Below are positions 30,801-41,934 of a DNA stretch of 64,000 bases, piece by piece. Source of the DNA: Hymenopus coronatus (Eukaryota; Arthropoda; Insecta; Mantodea; Hymenopodidae); assembly GCA_030762935.1 (NCBI GenBank), contig CM060880.1, positions 12,372,501 to 12,436,500 of the forward strand, written 5' to 3'. Every line of letters begins with the position of its first letter. Position 1 is the stretch's first letter. The position numbers were made by a program, and so were the translations under genes. The notes below the pieces were generated by a model that was given only the letters and a program-made list of their open reading frames with translations, was not told the origin of the DNA and made no database searches.

Positions 30801-30848
30801 TTTTACTTTCTCTACGCGTACTATGTGAATGGAAAACATCAGATTTTT
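30801..30848 (+). mobile_element. Minimal RepA derivative of 43 bp
   Basis: TTTT then ACTTTCTCTACGCGTACTAT joined directly to GTGAATGGAAAACATCAGA and TTTTT: 5' terminal repeat with half of the hairpin fused to the 3' terminal hairpin, everything between deleted. Its closing T-run opens the next copy. Confidence 0.85.
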
Positions 30849-31650
30849 ACTTTCTCCATACACACTATGTACATTGCATTCCACCAAAAAATTCGACACC
30901 GAGATTTCACCGGAAATATATGTTTTCAGAAAAGGGTCCGTGTGTCTGTGAACACGATAACTCAACAACGAAAAGCCGGTAAAATACCAAACTTGGTATT
31001 TAAGATTAGTATCTTCCAGGGATGCGACACGAAGATTTTGAGAAAATTCCCCCCATCCCAAACTACCCTTTACATGGAACTTTTTTTCGAAAATTTTGAT
31101 TTTCTCAAAAATGGCTCTAACGATTTTGATTAAAATTTTGTATATCAAAGATATTTACCTGACAAATAAAATGTATATTTTGAATTTTCTGGGAATAGCC
31201 TCTCAAGACTACTTTATTCTGGGTCAATTTTACGGAATTTTGTATAACTGCTAAACCGTAAGAGATGGACAAAAACTTACCACACAACAAATGTAGAGCA
31301 CTTTAAAACACACAATTTATGTTACATACATTTTTTTCGTGGAGTTGATTGTTTTTGAGATATTCCTTGTTTTTGGTTTCAGCTATAAAAAACATACTTT
31401 TCTCATGCAGGAGTTTGTGACTTCGTGTCCATACAAACAAAGGAACTTAAGTCACATAGCAGCCAGCTTTTGACTATCACTTTAGCCTATGGTACTCCCT
31501 TATTTCGCTTCTACTTACAACGAAGCAAGTAATAAGAACCATTTCTGCTAATTTTTTCTCGATTAGCAGGAAGTAAATAGAAGTGTAAGCTTTTTAACAA
31601 TTTATTACAGAGTTGTAGAGAAAGTCATGTGAATGGAACACATCAGATCT
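30844..31650 (+). mobile_element. RepA copy, nearly full (alpha subfamily)
   Basis: Begins in the shared T-run, ACTTTCTCCATACACACTAT, with a shortened 5' block and no long microsatellite (GTCCGTGTGTCTGTG). Complete 3' end GTAGAGAAAGTCATGTGAAT, ACATCAGA. Confidence 0.9.
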
Positions 31651-31857
31651 TTTAAATGTTATCACACGTGACTATGTCGATATTAGTTCTCACTACAGTA
31701 ATTTCGTACCATGGATAGTTTTTCTTTTTAAACTGGATTTTATCTCTTGTTTTAGCATTTTAATTATTATTATTATTAGAATGTTTTTATCTCTTGGCTT
31801 TTGACTCAGATGTGTTATTTTTAAGGGCGCCAATCAACATCACAACCATCATAGTCC

Positions 31858-31913
31858 ACCAAAATCTACCCTTTACTTGGAACACTTTTCAAAAATTTTG
31901 ATTATCTAAAAAA
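31858..31913 (+). mobile_element. RepA internal fragment
   Basis: CTACCCTTTACTTGGAACAC to ATTATCTAAAAAA; its A-run is the site where the next, inverted copy starts. Confidence 0.7.
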
Positions 31914-32804
31914 TCTGTTGTGTTGCACTCACATGACTTTCTCTAGCCGTTCTAAAAACTTCTTACATAAGATTATTCTTCTTTCTGCACCTGTTAATTG
32001 AGGTATTCAGCACAATGTTCTTATTACCTAGTTCCTTACAAGTAGGAAGAAAATAAGGGAATACATTAGGCAAAATCGATAGTAAAATGTTTTAAAACCT
32101 GTCGTTATGCGATTGTCATTACAAATAGCTTCTTCGCCAGGAGTAGAACAAAAGAAAAACGGACACTCCCGTCTGAGAAAAGTATTAGTACTTCACAGCT
32201 GAAACTAATAACAATGAATTCCTCGTAAACGGTAGGCTCCACGAAAAAAATGTATATGACGTAAATTGTGTATTTTAACAAGGTCTACCTTTTTTGTATA
32301 GTAAGTTTTTGTCTATTTCTTACGGTTTATTAGTTATGCCAAATTAAGCAAAATTAATCCAGAATAAACAGGTCTTTAAAAGCTATTCCCAGAAAATTCA
32401 AGATATAAATTTTATTTGTCAGGTAAATATCTTTAATATACGATATTTTAATCAAAATCGTTAAGAGCCATTTTTGAGAAAATCAAAATTTTCGAAAAAA
32501 GTTCCATGTAAAGGGTAGTTGGGGGTGGGGGAATTTTTCTCAAAATCTTTGTGTCGCATCCCTGGAAGATACTAAACTTAAATACCAAGTTTGGTATTTT
32601 ACCTATTTTTCGTTGTTGAGTTATCATGTTCACAGACACACGGACACACACACACACATACACACGGACCTTTTTGCGAAAATGATTTTTTTAGATAAAG
32701 GGGACCCTAAAACATATATTTCCGGTGAAATCTCGGTATCCAATTTTTTGGTGGAGTGCAATACATTCTCTATACACTATGTAAATAGTGCCTATAGAGA
32801 AAGT
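31914..32804 (-). mobile_element. RepA copy, full length (beta subfamily)
   Basis: TCTGTTGTGTTGCACTCACA, GACTTTCTCTAGCC, beta centre (CGTTATGCGATTGTCATTAC), palindrome, CA tract, hairpin CTATACACTATGTAAATAGT, GAGAAAGT. Followed by AAAAA shared with the next copy. Confidence 0.92.
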
Positions 32805-33424
32805 AAAAATCTGATGTGTTCCATTCACATGACTTTCTCTATCTCTCTGTAACAAATTATTGTTAATAAACTTATCTTTTATTTATTTCATGTTAATCGA
32901 GGAAAATTAGCAGAAATAGTCTTATTCCTTGCTTTATTGTAGATACAAGCGAAATAAGGGAGTACCATAGGTTAAAGTGATAGCCAAAAGCTGGTTGCTA
33001 TATGACTGATGTTCCTTTGTTTGTGTGGACAGGAGTTGACATATTCCTGTATGAGAAAGGTATAAGTTTTTCAAAGCTGAATCCAATATCAAGGAATATC
33101 TCAAAAACGATCAACTCCACGAAAAAAATTTATATAACATAAATTATGTGTTTTAACGTGTTCTACATTTTTTGTGTATTAAGTTTTTGTCCATCTCTTT
33201 CGGTTTCGTAGATATGCAAAATTCATCCAGAATAAAGTAGTCTTCAGAGGCTATTCCCAGAAAATTCAAAATATATATTTTATTTGTCAGGTAAACATCT
33301 TTAATATATGATATTTTAATCAAAATCGTTAGAGCCATTTTTTAGAAAATCAAACTTTTCGAAAAAAGTTCCATGTAAAGGATAGTTTACTATGTACATA
33401 GTGCGTATAGAGAAAGTAAAAAAA
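32805..33424 (-). mobile_element. RepA copy (alpha), tandem, with internal deletion
   Basis: Starts TCTGATGTGTTCC straight after the shared AAAAA. Jumps from CATGTAAAGGATAGTTT to ACTATGTACATAGTGCGTAT, removing the microsatellite and 5' body but keeping the terminal hairpin. Confidence 0.9.
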
Positions 33425-34146
33425 GCAGTTCTGGATAAAGCTCCGTGTGTGTCTCTTTGTCGGTCGGTCTGTCTGTCTGTGGACAGCATAGCTCAGAAAC
33501 GAAAAGACCGTTAAATACAAAATTTGGCATTTAAGTTTGGTATCTTCCAAGGATGCGACACGAAGATTTTCAAGAAAATCCCCCTAGCCGTAACTACCCT
33601 ATACATGGAAAAAGTTTCTAAAAGTTTTATTTTCTCAAAAATAGCTCTAACAATTTTGATTAAACTATCGAATATTAAAGATATTTATCTGACAAATAAA
33701 ATGTACATCTTTAATTTTCTGGGCATAGCTTCCTAAGACTTTTTTTCTGGATGAATTTTGTTATAACAAGCAAACCGTAAGAGATAGACAAAAACTTACT
33801 ACACTTAAAATCTAGATCTCGTTGAAACACACAATTTATCTTATATACATTTTTTTGTGGAGTTGATTGTTTTTGAGATGTTTCAGTACTTTACTTTTCT
33901 CTTACAGGAATTTGTAACTCCTGTCCATACAAACAAAGGAACTTCAGTCACATAGCAACCAGCTTTTGACTATCACTTTAACCTATGGTACTGCCTTATT
34001 TCGCTTCTACTTACAAGGAAGCAAGTAATAAGGCTATTTCTGCTAATTTTTTTCTCGATTAAAATGAAGTAAATAGTAGCATAAGCTGTTTAACAATAAT
34101 TTGTTGCCGAGATGTAGAGAAAGCCATGTGAATGGAACACATCAGG
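33425..34146 (+). mobile_element. RepA copy, 5'-truncated (alpha)
   Basis: Starts at GCAGTTCTGGATAAAGCTCC before the microsatellite. Complete to GAACACATCAGGTTTTT. No terminal 5' hairpin of its own orientation. Confidence 0.87.
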
Positions 34147-35049
34147 TTTTTAAAAAAAAGTGTAGGTTAGACCGTTTTTACACACAGGCCTTTTCTTCTC
34201 AAGCACCTATTTGGTTACATTTGAAAACTTTGTAGCTCCTTTTTTGGTTCCATGTTTATTTAAATATATAATAGCTACATAATTTGAAACTGTAGAAGCT
34301 TTTTAGATTTAGAATGGGTGCCAATTTAAACTATCAAAAAGTGACAGATGGATCGAGGTGTTAGAGAAAGAAGAAGAAAAGAAACAATTATAAGTGTGCC
34401 AACATCTCAATAAAATATCTGTTCACTGAATTATAATCTTAGTAGTTTTATCTCTTTATACATATATTAAGACATTTATTTTAGTGTTACAAATATAATC
34501 AAAAGTTATTTACCCACAGATTCAATGTTGCTGTCTAAATTACAACTTCTTGAAAAGTCCGCCATTAAAACTCCGCAACCAAGAGAATATTCCAGTTGGG
34601 ACAGCGCTATCTCCAGAAGTAAATCTGAACTATTTGAATGTGGTCAGCAACAGATGGTAGCACTGGTCTATTTATCCAGTGTGTGTATATAATAATCAAA
34701 TACGATGGAAATAATACAGAAAACCCCCAAAGAGTTTCATTTTCCCGCTTTAGATATTAGGGTTACAGTCGAAATGCGTAAGTTTACGTATTATTGTTTC
34801 TCAATTTTGTTGATTATCACGTAAAAATAATGACCAGGGGAATCCTAACGTGTGTAACTAAATAATAAATACAAGTTAAAACTGAGTAGATTATTTCAAT
34901 TCAATTAATTATGTTTATTTACATAACGTCTTTAGAATTCTTCAAGTCGGATCGACCTACAAAGTGAGGTTAATCCAGACGACTTTTATGCAGATTTATG
35001 ATCCATTACGGACATGCGTAGTAAATTTATATCCAGCAAATAAGAAAAT
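34147..35049. other. Unassigned stretch
   Basis: 0.9 kb AT-rich sequence, no coding or repeat signal recognised. Confidence 0.45.
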
Positions 35050-35245
35050 AGAATATAGTAAAGAAGTTCTAATATATTTTCTCTATCAATAATTTCTTAA
35101 ATTGCACTTTTAACATATGGTATTCCCTACTTCCTGCTATTTATTCTCGATAATCGTGAAATAAATAGAAGCATAAGCTTTCTAATAATAATGATTAAAT
35201 GATACAGAGATGTAGGGAAATTCATGTGAATAGAACTCATCAGTT
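35050..35245 (+). mobile_element. RepA 3'-part fragment, diverged
   Basis: From the ACATATGGTATTCCCTAC block to GATGTAGGGAAATTCATGTG and ACTCATCAG. Confidence 0.72.
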
Positions 35246-35461
35246 GTTTTGTTATGTACTCGGTGCTATTTTGTGTTACGACCGAGATTGCAGCGCGTTA
35301 ATGTCGCTACTCTCGGCACGTTCTGAAGCGATACACTCGCGTGCTTCACTCGTTTACAGTTCTCACTTCCCACTCGGTTTACTTCCTTCTGTTGCAGTGG
35401 CGGCTCTACCACATCCTCTGTGGTCTAACAGCAACATGCCAGCCACTGGCTCATAACGGTT
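35246..35461. other. Unassigned, GC-richer segment
   Basis: Runs directly into SINE2 at 35462. Possibly a retroposon fragment, but no second copy is present to define it. Confidence 0.35.
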
Positions 35462-35672
35462 ATGTCTTTTTTCGGACGTAACATCCTTAGAATGGCTTCC
35501 TTCGGAGGGAAGTAAAGCCGTTGGTCCCGTGTCGTAGATTCACAGCTCGCAAACGAGACTCAAACCTCATAAAGAGGCCTCTGAGGCAAAATTAAGTGGT
35601 CTTTCAAGCCCAGTATAGAACGGGACGCTGAAAACCACAGCGTCCATAAATAAAACTCTTTCAATTTCACAA
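35462..35672 (+). mobile_element. SINE2 copy lacking the tRNA head
   Basis: Starts at TTTTTTCGGACGTAACATCC, body GGTCCCGTGTCGTAGATTCA and GGGACGCTGAAAACCACAGC, tail TAAATAAAACTC. Confidence 0.83.
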
Positions 35673-35695
35673 TGATGACATACCTGGTTAAGAAA

Positions 35696-36412
35696 TCTGA
35701 TGTGTTCCATTCACACGTCTTTCTCTACTTCTGTGCAACAAATTATTGTTAATAAGCTTATTCTTCTATTTACTTCATGCTAATCGAGAAAAAATTAGCA
35801 GAAATAATCTCATGACTTGCTTCCTTGTAAGTAGAAGCGAAATAAGGGAGTATCATAGGTTAAAGTGAAGTCAAAAGCTGGTTACTAGGTGACTGAAGTT
35901 CCTTTGTTTGTATAGACACGAGTTGACAAATTCCTGTATGAGAAAAGTACAAGTTTTTTAAACCTGAAACTAAAAACAAGGAATATCTCAAAAAACGATC
36001 AACTCCTCGAAAAAAAAAATTATATAACATAAATTGTGTGTTTTAATGTGCTCTACATTTTTTGTGTGGTAAGTTTTTGTCCATTTCTTACGGTTTAGCA
36101 GTTATGCAAAATTTCGTAAAATTCATCCTGAATAAAGTAGCCTTTAGAGGCTATTCCCAGAAAATTCAAGATGTACATATTATTTGTCAGGTAAATGTCT
36201 TTAATATACGACATTTTAATCAAAATCGTTAGAGCCATTTTTGAGAAAATAAAAATTTTCGAAAAAAGTTCCATGTAAAGGGTAGTTAGGGGTGGGGGGA
36301 AGTTGGGGTGGGGGGATTTTTTTGAAAATCTTCGTGTCGCATCCTTGGAAGATACCAAACTTAAATACCAAGTTTAGCATTCAACGGTCTTTTCGTTTTT
36401 GAGCTATGCTGT

Positions 36413-36477
<65 letters not shown>

Positions 36478-36618
36478 CCCTTTTTAAAAAAAAATATTCA
36501 GAGGGACCCAAAACGTATTTCCTGTGAAATCTCGGTATCGAATTTGTGGGTGCAATACAATACCTTCTCTATACACTATGTACGTGTATACACTATGTAC
36601 GTGTAGAGAAAGTAAAAA
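35696..36618 (-). mobile_element. RepA copy, full length with long (CA)n (alpha subfamily)
   Basis: About 920 bp, the longest copy because of the 60-bp CA tract. The C-rich block is duplicated (GGTGGGGGGAAGTTGGGGTG on the plus strand), and the terminal hairpin region ACACTATGTACGTGTAT is repeated. Confidence 0.92.
36413..36475. repeat. (CA)n microsatellite inside a RepA copy
   Basis: About 30 uninterrupted CA dinucleotides between GTCCA and CGGACC. It is the expanded form of the short CA/GT tract present at the same internal site in nearly every RepA copy. Confidence 0.95.
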
Positions 36619-36667
36619 TGCTGGAGTACCCAAGATTAGTTTTTTTTTAAAAAAAAGCTCTGAAAAA

Positions 36668-36895
36668 AGTAATGACTTTCTACAAACAAACTTCTTATAA
36701 AATATTATTGTTCTTTCTACACAATGCTAATCGAGATAAACATTAGCAGAATGTTCTTATTGCTTAGTTCCTTATAAATAGAAGGGAACTAAGGGAATAC
36801 ACTAGGCTAATATTTTAAAAGGTGTCGTTATGCAATTGCCATTGCAAATCGCTTCTTTGCTTGGCCAAGAGTAGAACAAAAGAAAAACGGGCACT
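36668..36895 (-). mobile_element. RepA copy (beta), part 1, split by the LINE
   Basis: GACTTTCTACAAACAAACTT to AAAAACGGGCACTT, beta centre. Continues at 41281 with CCTGTCTGTGAAAAGTATAA, giving an uninterrupted beta sequence if the LINE is removed. Confidence 0.9.
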
Positions 36896-37072
36896 TTTTT
36901 TTTTTTTTTTTTTTATTGTAAGAAAACTCTTTTGTACAATTAGGTACAATGCAGTTGAGCTAATTAGATACACAGAACAGCATGTAATATGTGGTTGGGG
37001 TACCATCCAGCGATGGGCTCAAAGAAATAGTACAAAGATACAAAGAAAGCAGCACAGAAAATAATAAAAGAG

Positions 37073-38654
37073 CTAAATGTTCAGTCGCAGATCGGAGTGC
37101 CAGCGGCGCTTCAGTCTTCGTCGTTGGGGTTCAGGAGGAAGATAAATATGGCGGAGAAGAGGATTGCTATGGCGCAAACAGGATCGATGGAGCCTCTTGT
37201 AGCTGATGCGGAGGACACACATTACCTCCGGTAGGCCTATGTCAGCGTGCAGAGTTGAGTTGCGCACGTACCATGGAGCGCCAGTCATGAGGCGGAGAAA
37301 ACGGTTCTGTGTGCGCTGGTGTTTGATGGTCTGCAACGGAGCGGCAGAACCCCATATTGCACAGCTATATTGCCACATGGGTCGAATTAAGGAAGTGTAG
37401 ACAAGACGCTTGTACCGCTAAGGCAATGGCGAAGAACCGGACACAAGATGATGGACGTCGCGGATGCGATGGCGAATCCTCTGCACTAGACTGGAGAGAT
37501 GGGGGACCCCAAGTAAGCCGGTTGCCCAAGATAAGGCCGAGGTACCTTATAGAAGTCGCGGTGGGTATCTCCGTTCCATTGAGAGAAATGGGATGATGGG
37601 TCACGTTCGTTTTGTAGGTGAACTTCACAACACGGGATTTATGAGCGTTCATAGTCACTCTCCAACGTTGGCACCAGGAGTGAATTTGGTTGCAGAAGTC
37701 CTGAAGGCGGCTTGCCGCCGTAGCACAAGTACCCATACTTAGCGCCGCCACATCGTCGGCATAGTGAGCAATGGTGAGTTGCGGATGACTAGGAAAATCC
37801 GAGGTATAAGCCAGGTATAATAAGAGGCCCAGTACGCTCCCTTGCGGCACACCAGAGGAGATAGGAAGGGCCTTGGAAAATGTACGATCATGTTTAACAG
37901 AGAAGGTGCTATTGCGCAAATAGGACTGTACGAGGCGGAAATAAGTGTCCGAGAGATGCGGTTTGAGTTTGAATAACAAGCCATCGTGCCAAACTTTATC
38001 AAAGGCCTTCTCCGTATCCAAAAACAGTCCTATGCATACAGATTGACGCTCATAGGAATCAAGAATAGCGTCAACGACACGATGGAGCTGCTGAGAGCAG
38101 GAGTGAAGAGAGCGAAATCCAAACTGGGTGTCAGGGATAATCGGTGTGAGCTAAGGCAAAAGACAAGGCAGAAGGAGACGTTCGAAGATTTTGGAGAGTA
38201 GGGTGAGTAAACTAATAGGACGATAACTGAGGGTATCACTCTTGACTTTATTAGGTTTGGGACGAAGGATAACTGTAGCATGTTTCCATTGATGAGGAAT
38301 ATGAGCAGTGCGGAGGATAGCGTTGTAGATTTGCGTCAACAAAACCAGCGCATTCCGGGGTAAATGAAGGAGTAAGGGTTGCACAATAAGATCAGGACCG
38401 GGAGCTTTGTGAGCTGAAGAGCGAGCGATGATGTTTTTAACTTCAGCAGGGGTAAAGAAGTGGCGGAAAGGAGTGAGCAACAAAGGTTGCGTGAATTCTT
38501 CCTCCACACAATGAGCAAAGTCCGCGTCCAGCACAGGATTCGGGGAAAACTGACGTTCCAGGAGTTCTGAGCACAAATTTACTTTTTCAAGTGGCGTAGA
38601 AAACCAGGTGTTCCCAACCTTAAGAGGCGGCATGGCAGCAGAAGGACGTGTCAA
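37073..38654 (-). pseudogene. Jockey-type ORF2, reverse transcriptase and C-terminal tail, frameshifted
   Basis: The first segment (38654-38151) has KAPGPD, PHQWKHATVILRPKPNK and YRPISLLTLLSKIFERLL, RT motifs 1-2. A frameshift near 38150 hides the next stretch. The second segment (38021-37365) has DTEKAFDKVWHDG, SSGVPQGSVLG and the catalytic YADD (residues 87-90 of that segment), then IRYLGLILGNRLTW. A third frame (37378-37073) carries the Jockey C-terminal pattern AIWGSA, RFLRLMTGAPWYVRN and LHADIGLPEV. All catalytic motifs are recognisable but no single frame is intact, so this is a relatively young but dead copy. Confidence 0.88.
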
Positions 38655-38659
38655 AGTTC

Positions 38660-39714
38660 TAGTCTTCTGCCATAGTGACCCATCACTGGCGTTTAAGTCT
38701 TGTAGTCGGTGTTCAGCAGCAGTGCAGCGTGCAGCACGTAAGGCAGCCTTCAGCTCCCGAGTAGCGCGATTAAAATTGGTTTTGTGAAGCGGGTAGCGCG
38801 TGCGTTCCCAGAGTTTCCGACAGTCTCTCTTGATGGAGTGCAGTAGACGATCTCGGGAGAATAGAATGGCACAAGACGAGGAGAACGAAGATCCTGGAGA
38901 GTACTGCTGGTAGAAACAGCCACATCGACATCACGGGGTGACTTAGGCGGCACAGTCGTAATAGTGAGATTGGCAAGCAAAGAGGTGTACAAAGGCCAGT
39001 CAAAAGGATGGCGTATCAGGGATGGGGGTAAGTCTTTGTACTTCGCACCATCGGAGAGAGTGAGCAGGACTGGTAAATGATCGGAGCTCAGATCATGAAC
39101 AACGGAGAGACGGGAACAATGACGGGAAATATTACGTCCAATGAAGATATCCAGCACATCCGGAGTCGTACCATCGTGTGGGTAAAACGTAGGTTCAACA
39201 GGAGATAGTACGTCTAGGTGTAACTGATGGATTGCAGCGTGTAAAATTTTACCCCTAGGATTAGATAAGTTCGAACCCCATAGAGGATGTTTGGAGTTAA
39301 AATCGCCGCCGACCAAGAAGGGGCCCTGGAAAGCATGAACAAGACCCCAGAAGTCGGTGAGACTGACATGATTCTGAGGAGCAGAACAGAAAGAACCAAC
39401 TAGAATGCTTGCGGAAGTAGTAGACAGCTGAATCCGAGCAACCTGGAATGAGTCCTCTAGAAGAGGCGGAAGGGCTTGGTGAGCCAGACAAGTTTTGATA
39501 AACACCGCAGAACCACCCATTCGAGTAGAGTTAGGGTGATCACAGTATACCCAGGAAGATGGAAAGATATGTGAGGAGCCAATTTGCTTTCAGTGGCGAG
39601 TAGGAGGTCTACGTCATAAGCCGTAAGGAAATGTAATAATTCATAAAACTTATTAGTGATACTCTGACAATTCCAAGTGCAGATTCGAAGGCAGGAAGGA
39701 ATTGAATTAGCCAT
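38660..39714 (-). pseudogene. Jockey-type ORF2, AP-like endonuclease part, frameshifted
   Basis: Begins at the ATG at 39714, within the end of ORF1. The N-terminal strand ICTWNCQSI (metal-binding Asn) and LLLATESKL (catalytic Glu) lie in one frame. After about 39540 homology continues in another frame from MGGSAVFIKT, with GGDFNSKHPLWG, PDVLDIFI and SSDHLPV, the remaining catalytic Asp/Asn/His motifs of the APE family. Further downstream the frame is disturbed again around 38760-38900. In an intact element this domain nicks target DNA for target-primed reverse transcription. Confidence 0.85.
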
Positions 39715-41081
39715 GAACACGGAGCAGAACAGGAATCAATTGCAGCAGGGTAGTAAGAAGGGGCTGTAGAAGAGCGAAGATAGAGTCCAGTCGAGCCGTC
39801 AAGCAGTCCAATGGAGAACGGTCCTGTTCACACTGACGGGTTGCGGCTGCAAAGGGCTGCGTAGCACCGGGAGGGGAACCTCGAGAAACTAGAGACGACA
39901 GCAAAGATCGAGCATGAAATGCAGGAGGACGAGAAGAGGCAGCTTCAGTGGAAGTAGGCAAGGTAGACTCCATAGGTGGGAAAGCATGAAGTGGAGGAAC
40001 GGCAGCAGGAGAGGCACTAGAAACGGTACGTCGGGGAGAAGAGCGAGACTGAATGACTTGGAGGCGTCGATGAACAGGGCAGCCTTTATAATTCGCCGTA
40101 TGTTGACCTTGACAGTTCACACACTGCGGCGGCGCGTGAGGAGCCTTAGAGCACTGCGCACTGGGATGATGGCCATCACATTTGACACAACGGGGTTGTT
40201 TGTGGCAATAATTACGACTGTGCCCAAATTCGTGACAATTCATGCACTGAATAACACCCCTTTTGGGTTTCGGGGGCTCCACCCTCACCATCGTGTATTA
40301 CAAACGATCGAGCTTATAGATGTCGTCGTTGAGCGGACTGCGCTTGAGATCCACGAAAAAGAGAGGTAGCTTCGCCTTGGTGACGAGATGGTAAACTGGA
40401 GTCATCTGTGCGGGTGAATATCCAAGGGAGGTCAATTCTTGTAGCACTAGAGCAGTGTCTATAGTGGGACGAAGCCCACGAATAACCACCCGGAGGTTGC
40501 GATCATGATACATTTGGTACGTGTGAAACTCGGCCTTTTGGTCCTTAAAATACTGTATGGCTGCACGATAACCGTCCATAGTCTCGAAAGTGAATTTGAC
40601 CTTGTTGCTGTCCAGTGTAACAAGCTTGTAAGCGCCAACATTGGATGTTCGTAAGTGTTTGAGGACAGTATTCACGTTGAGTATATTAGAAACATAGATA
40701 GGAAGTGGCTTTGGGGGTGGGGAGACAGAAGGAGTAGGCGTACTTACGCCATGATCACCATCCTCTAGATCCATGTCAGCCAAGGGTGCAAAACGGTTAG
40801 TTGTAGCGAAAGGAGAATCAGGTACAGCAGAATCCAGTTTCTTCCTCTTGGAGTCACGTGGACAAGAATTATCCCGGCTGGGTGGTGCAAAACCGGCAGA
40901 AGGCAGGCCGCATTTGACCAGAGCAATGCGTAGTAGCGGGCACGGGCTGGCGTTGCTGATGAGGTGACAAAGAGGTTTCTCCCTGGGAGCTGCTTGACGC
41001 GGTTGGAAGAGCTGAGTGTGGCGCCGGTAGAGAAGATGGCTGGTCCTCAGATTGGTAGCACGTAGCAACGGGGGCAGCCAT
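39707..41081 (-). pseudogene. Jockey-type ORF1 (Gag-like nucleic-acid chaperone), broken
   Basis: The probable start is the ATG at 41081 (MAAPVATC), which opens a Ser/Pro/Gln-rich N-terminus. Homology then changes frame between about 40960 and 40880, a frameshift. The following frame carries the RNA-binding region (LPIYVSNI, FHTYQMYHDRNLRVVIRGL, LPLFFVDLKR), typical of the domain that precedes Jockey zinc knuckles. A single TAA at 40300-40298 interrupts the frame just after YKLDRL; the same frame continues into VRVEPPKPKRGVIQC. Three knuckles follow: CMNCHEFGHSRNYC, CVKCDGHHPSAQC and CVNCQGQH...C. It ends at 39709-39707, overlapping ORF2. In active relatives this protein packages the element's RNA. 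Confidence 0.85.
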
Positions 41082-41278
41082 GGTGTAGAAATGTTCCAAT
41101 AATGTAATGGATGGAAAGAAAGCACGAACCCACAAAGAAAGTACGGATAGAAGAGGCTGTCAAAGTAGTCCCGTTTAACTCCACGCGAAAAGAAAAACAC
41201 AAGTCGCACCAGTGAGAGCAAGAGGTAGGCAGCACAGCACGATGTGAGCTGCCCGGCTGTCAGACAGCGACTAGACAC

Positions 41279-41755
41279 TTCCTGTCTGTGAAAAGTATAA
41301 GTGCTTTACAATTGAAAGCAATAACAAGGAATATCTCGGAAGCGGTTACCTCCACAACAAAAATGTAAAGAACATAAATTGTATGTTCTACATTTGAGGT
41401 CTACATTTTTTATGCTGTAAGATTTTGTCTATCTTTTACGGTTTAACAGTTAACCAAAATTCGGCAAAATTCATCCGAAATAAAAAGGTCTTCAGAGGCT
41501 ATTCTTAGAAAATTCAAGATATACATTTTATTTGGAATGGAAATATCTTTAATATAGGGTATTTAGATTCTAAAGATACTAAACCTAAGTAACAAGTTTC
41601 GTATTTAATGGTCGTTTCGTTTTTGAGCTATGCGTTCCACAGACACATGCACACACGGACCTTTTTCTAATTTTTTTTTCCCGGAGACTGTAAAACATTA
41701 TTTCCGGTGAAATCTCGAGATCGAAATTTTGGGTGGAATACAATTCTCTAGTTTT
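41279..41755 (-). mobile_element. RepA copy (beta), part 2
   Basis: From CCTGTCTGTGAAAAG through GCAATAACAAGGAATATC, AAGTTTCGTATTTAATGG to GGGTGGAATACAATTCTCTA; the terminal hairpin is lost. Confidence 0.86.
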
Positions 41756-41867
41756 TCCCTCTGATTTTGTTCATGACTTCTAGCAAACAAATTGTTGAAT
41801 ACCTTTATTATAATTAACTGTTCTTCAGTAGTTTAAAAGAATGGTTTCGACTTGTCGAGTAAACACG

Positions 41868-41934
41868 AAAAAAATTCTGTTACATTCACATGAATTTCTC
41901 TACCAATTCTAAAACAATCTATTCTGAAAAACAC
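41868..41934 (-). mobile_element. RepA 3'-end fragment, minus
   Basis: TTCTGTTACATTCACATGAA and TTTCTCTACC only, abutting an old plus copy. Confidence 0.7.

Larger units (their letters stand above)
36896..41278 (-). mobile_element. Jockey-clade non-LTR retrotransposon, near full length but decayed
   Basis: A 4.4-kb LINE on the minus strand. It ends in a poly(A) tail (T-run 36896-36914 on the plus strand) and begins near 41278 with a short GC-richer leader. Order on the minus strand: ORF1 with a PRE_C2HC-like region and three CCHC knuckles, then ORF2 with AP-endonuclease, reverse transcriptase and a C-terminal tail. ORF1 and ORF2 overlap in ATGGCTAA (39714-39707), as in many Jockey elements. 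Several frameshifts and one in-frame stop make it inactive. It sits inside a RepA copy: the RepA sequence stops at 36890-36895 and resumes at 41281, with GGCACTT/GACACTT at the two edges as a probable target-site duplication. Confidence 0.88.

Noticed and set aside
40773..40967. Plus-strand ORFs across the LINE (also 39914-40369 and 37357-38201)
   Set aside because: Shadows of the minus-strand Jockey-type ORFs; they contain no motif of their own.
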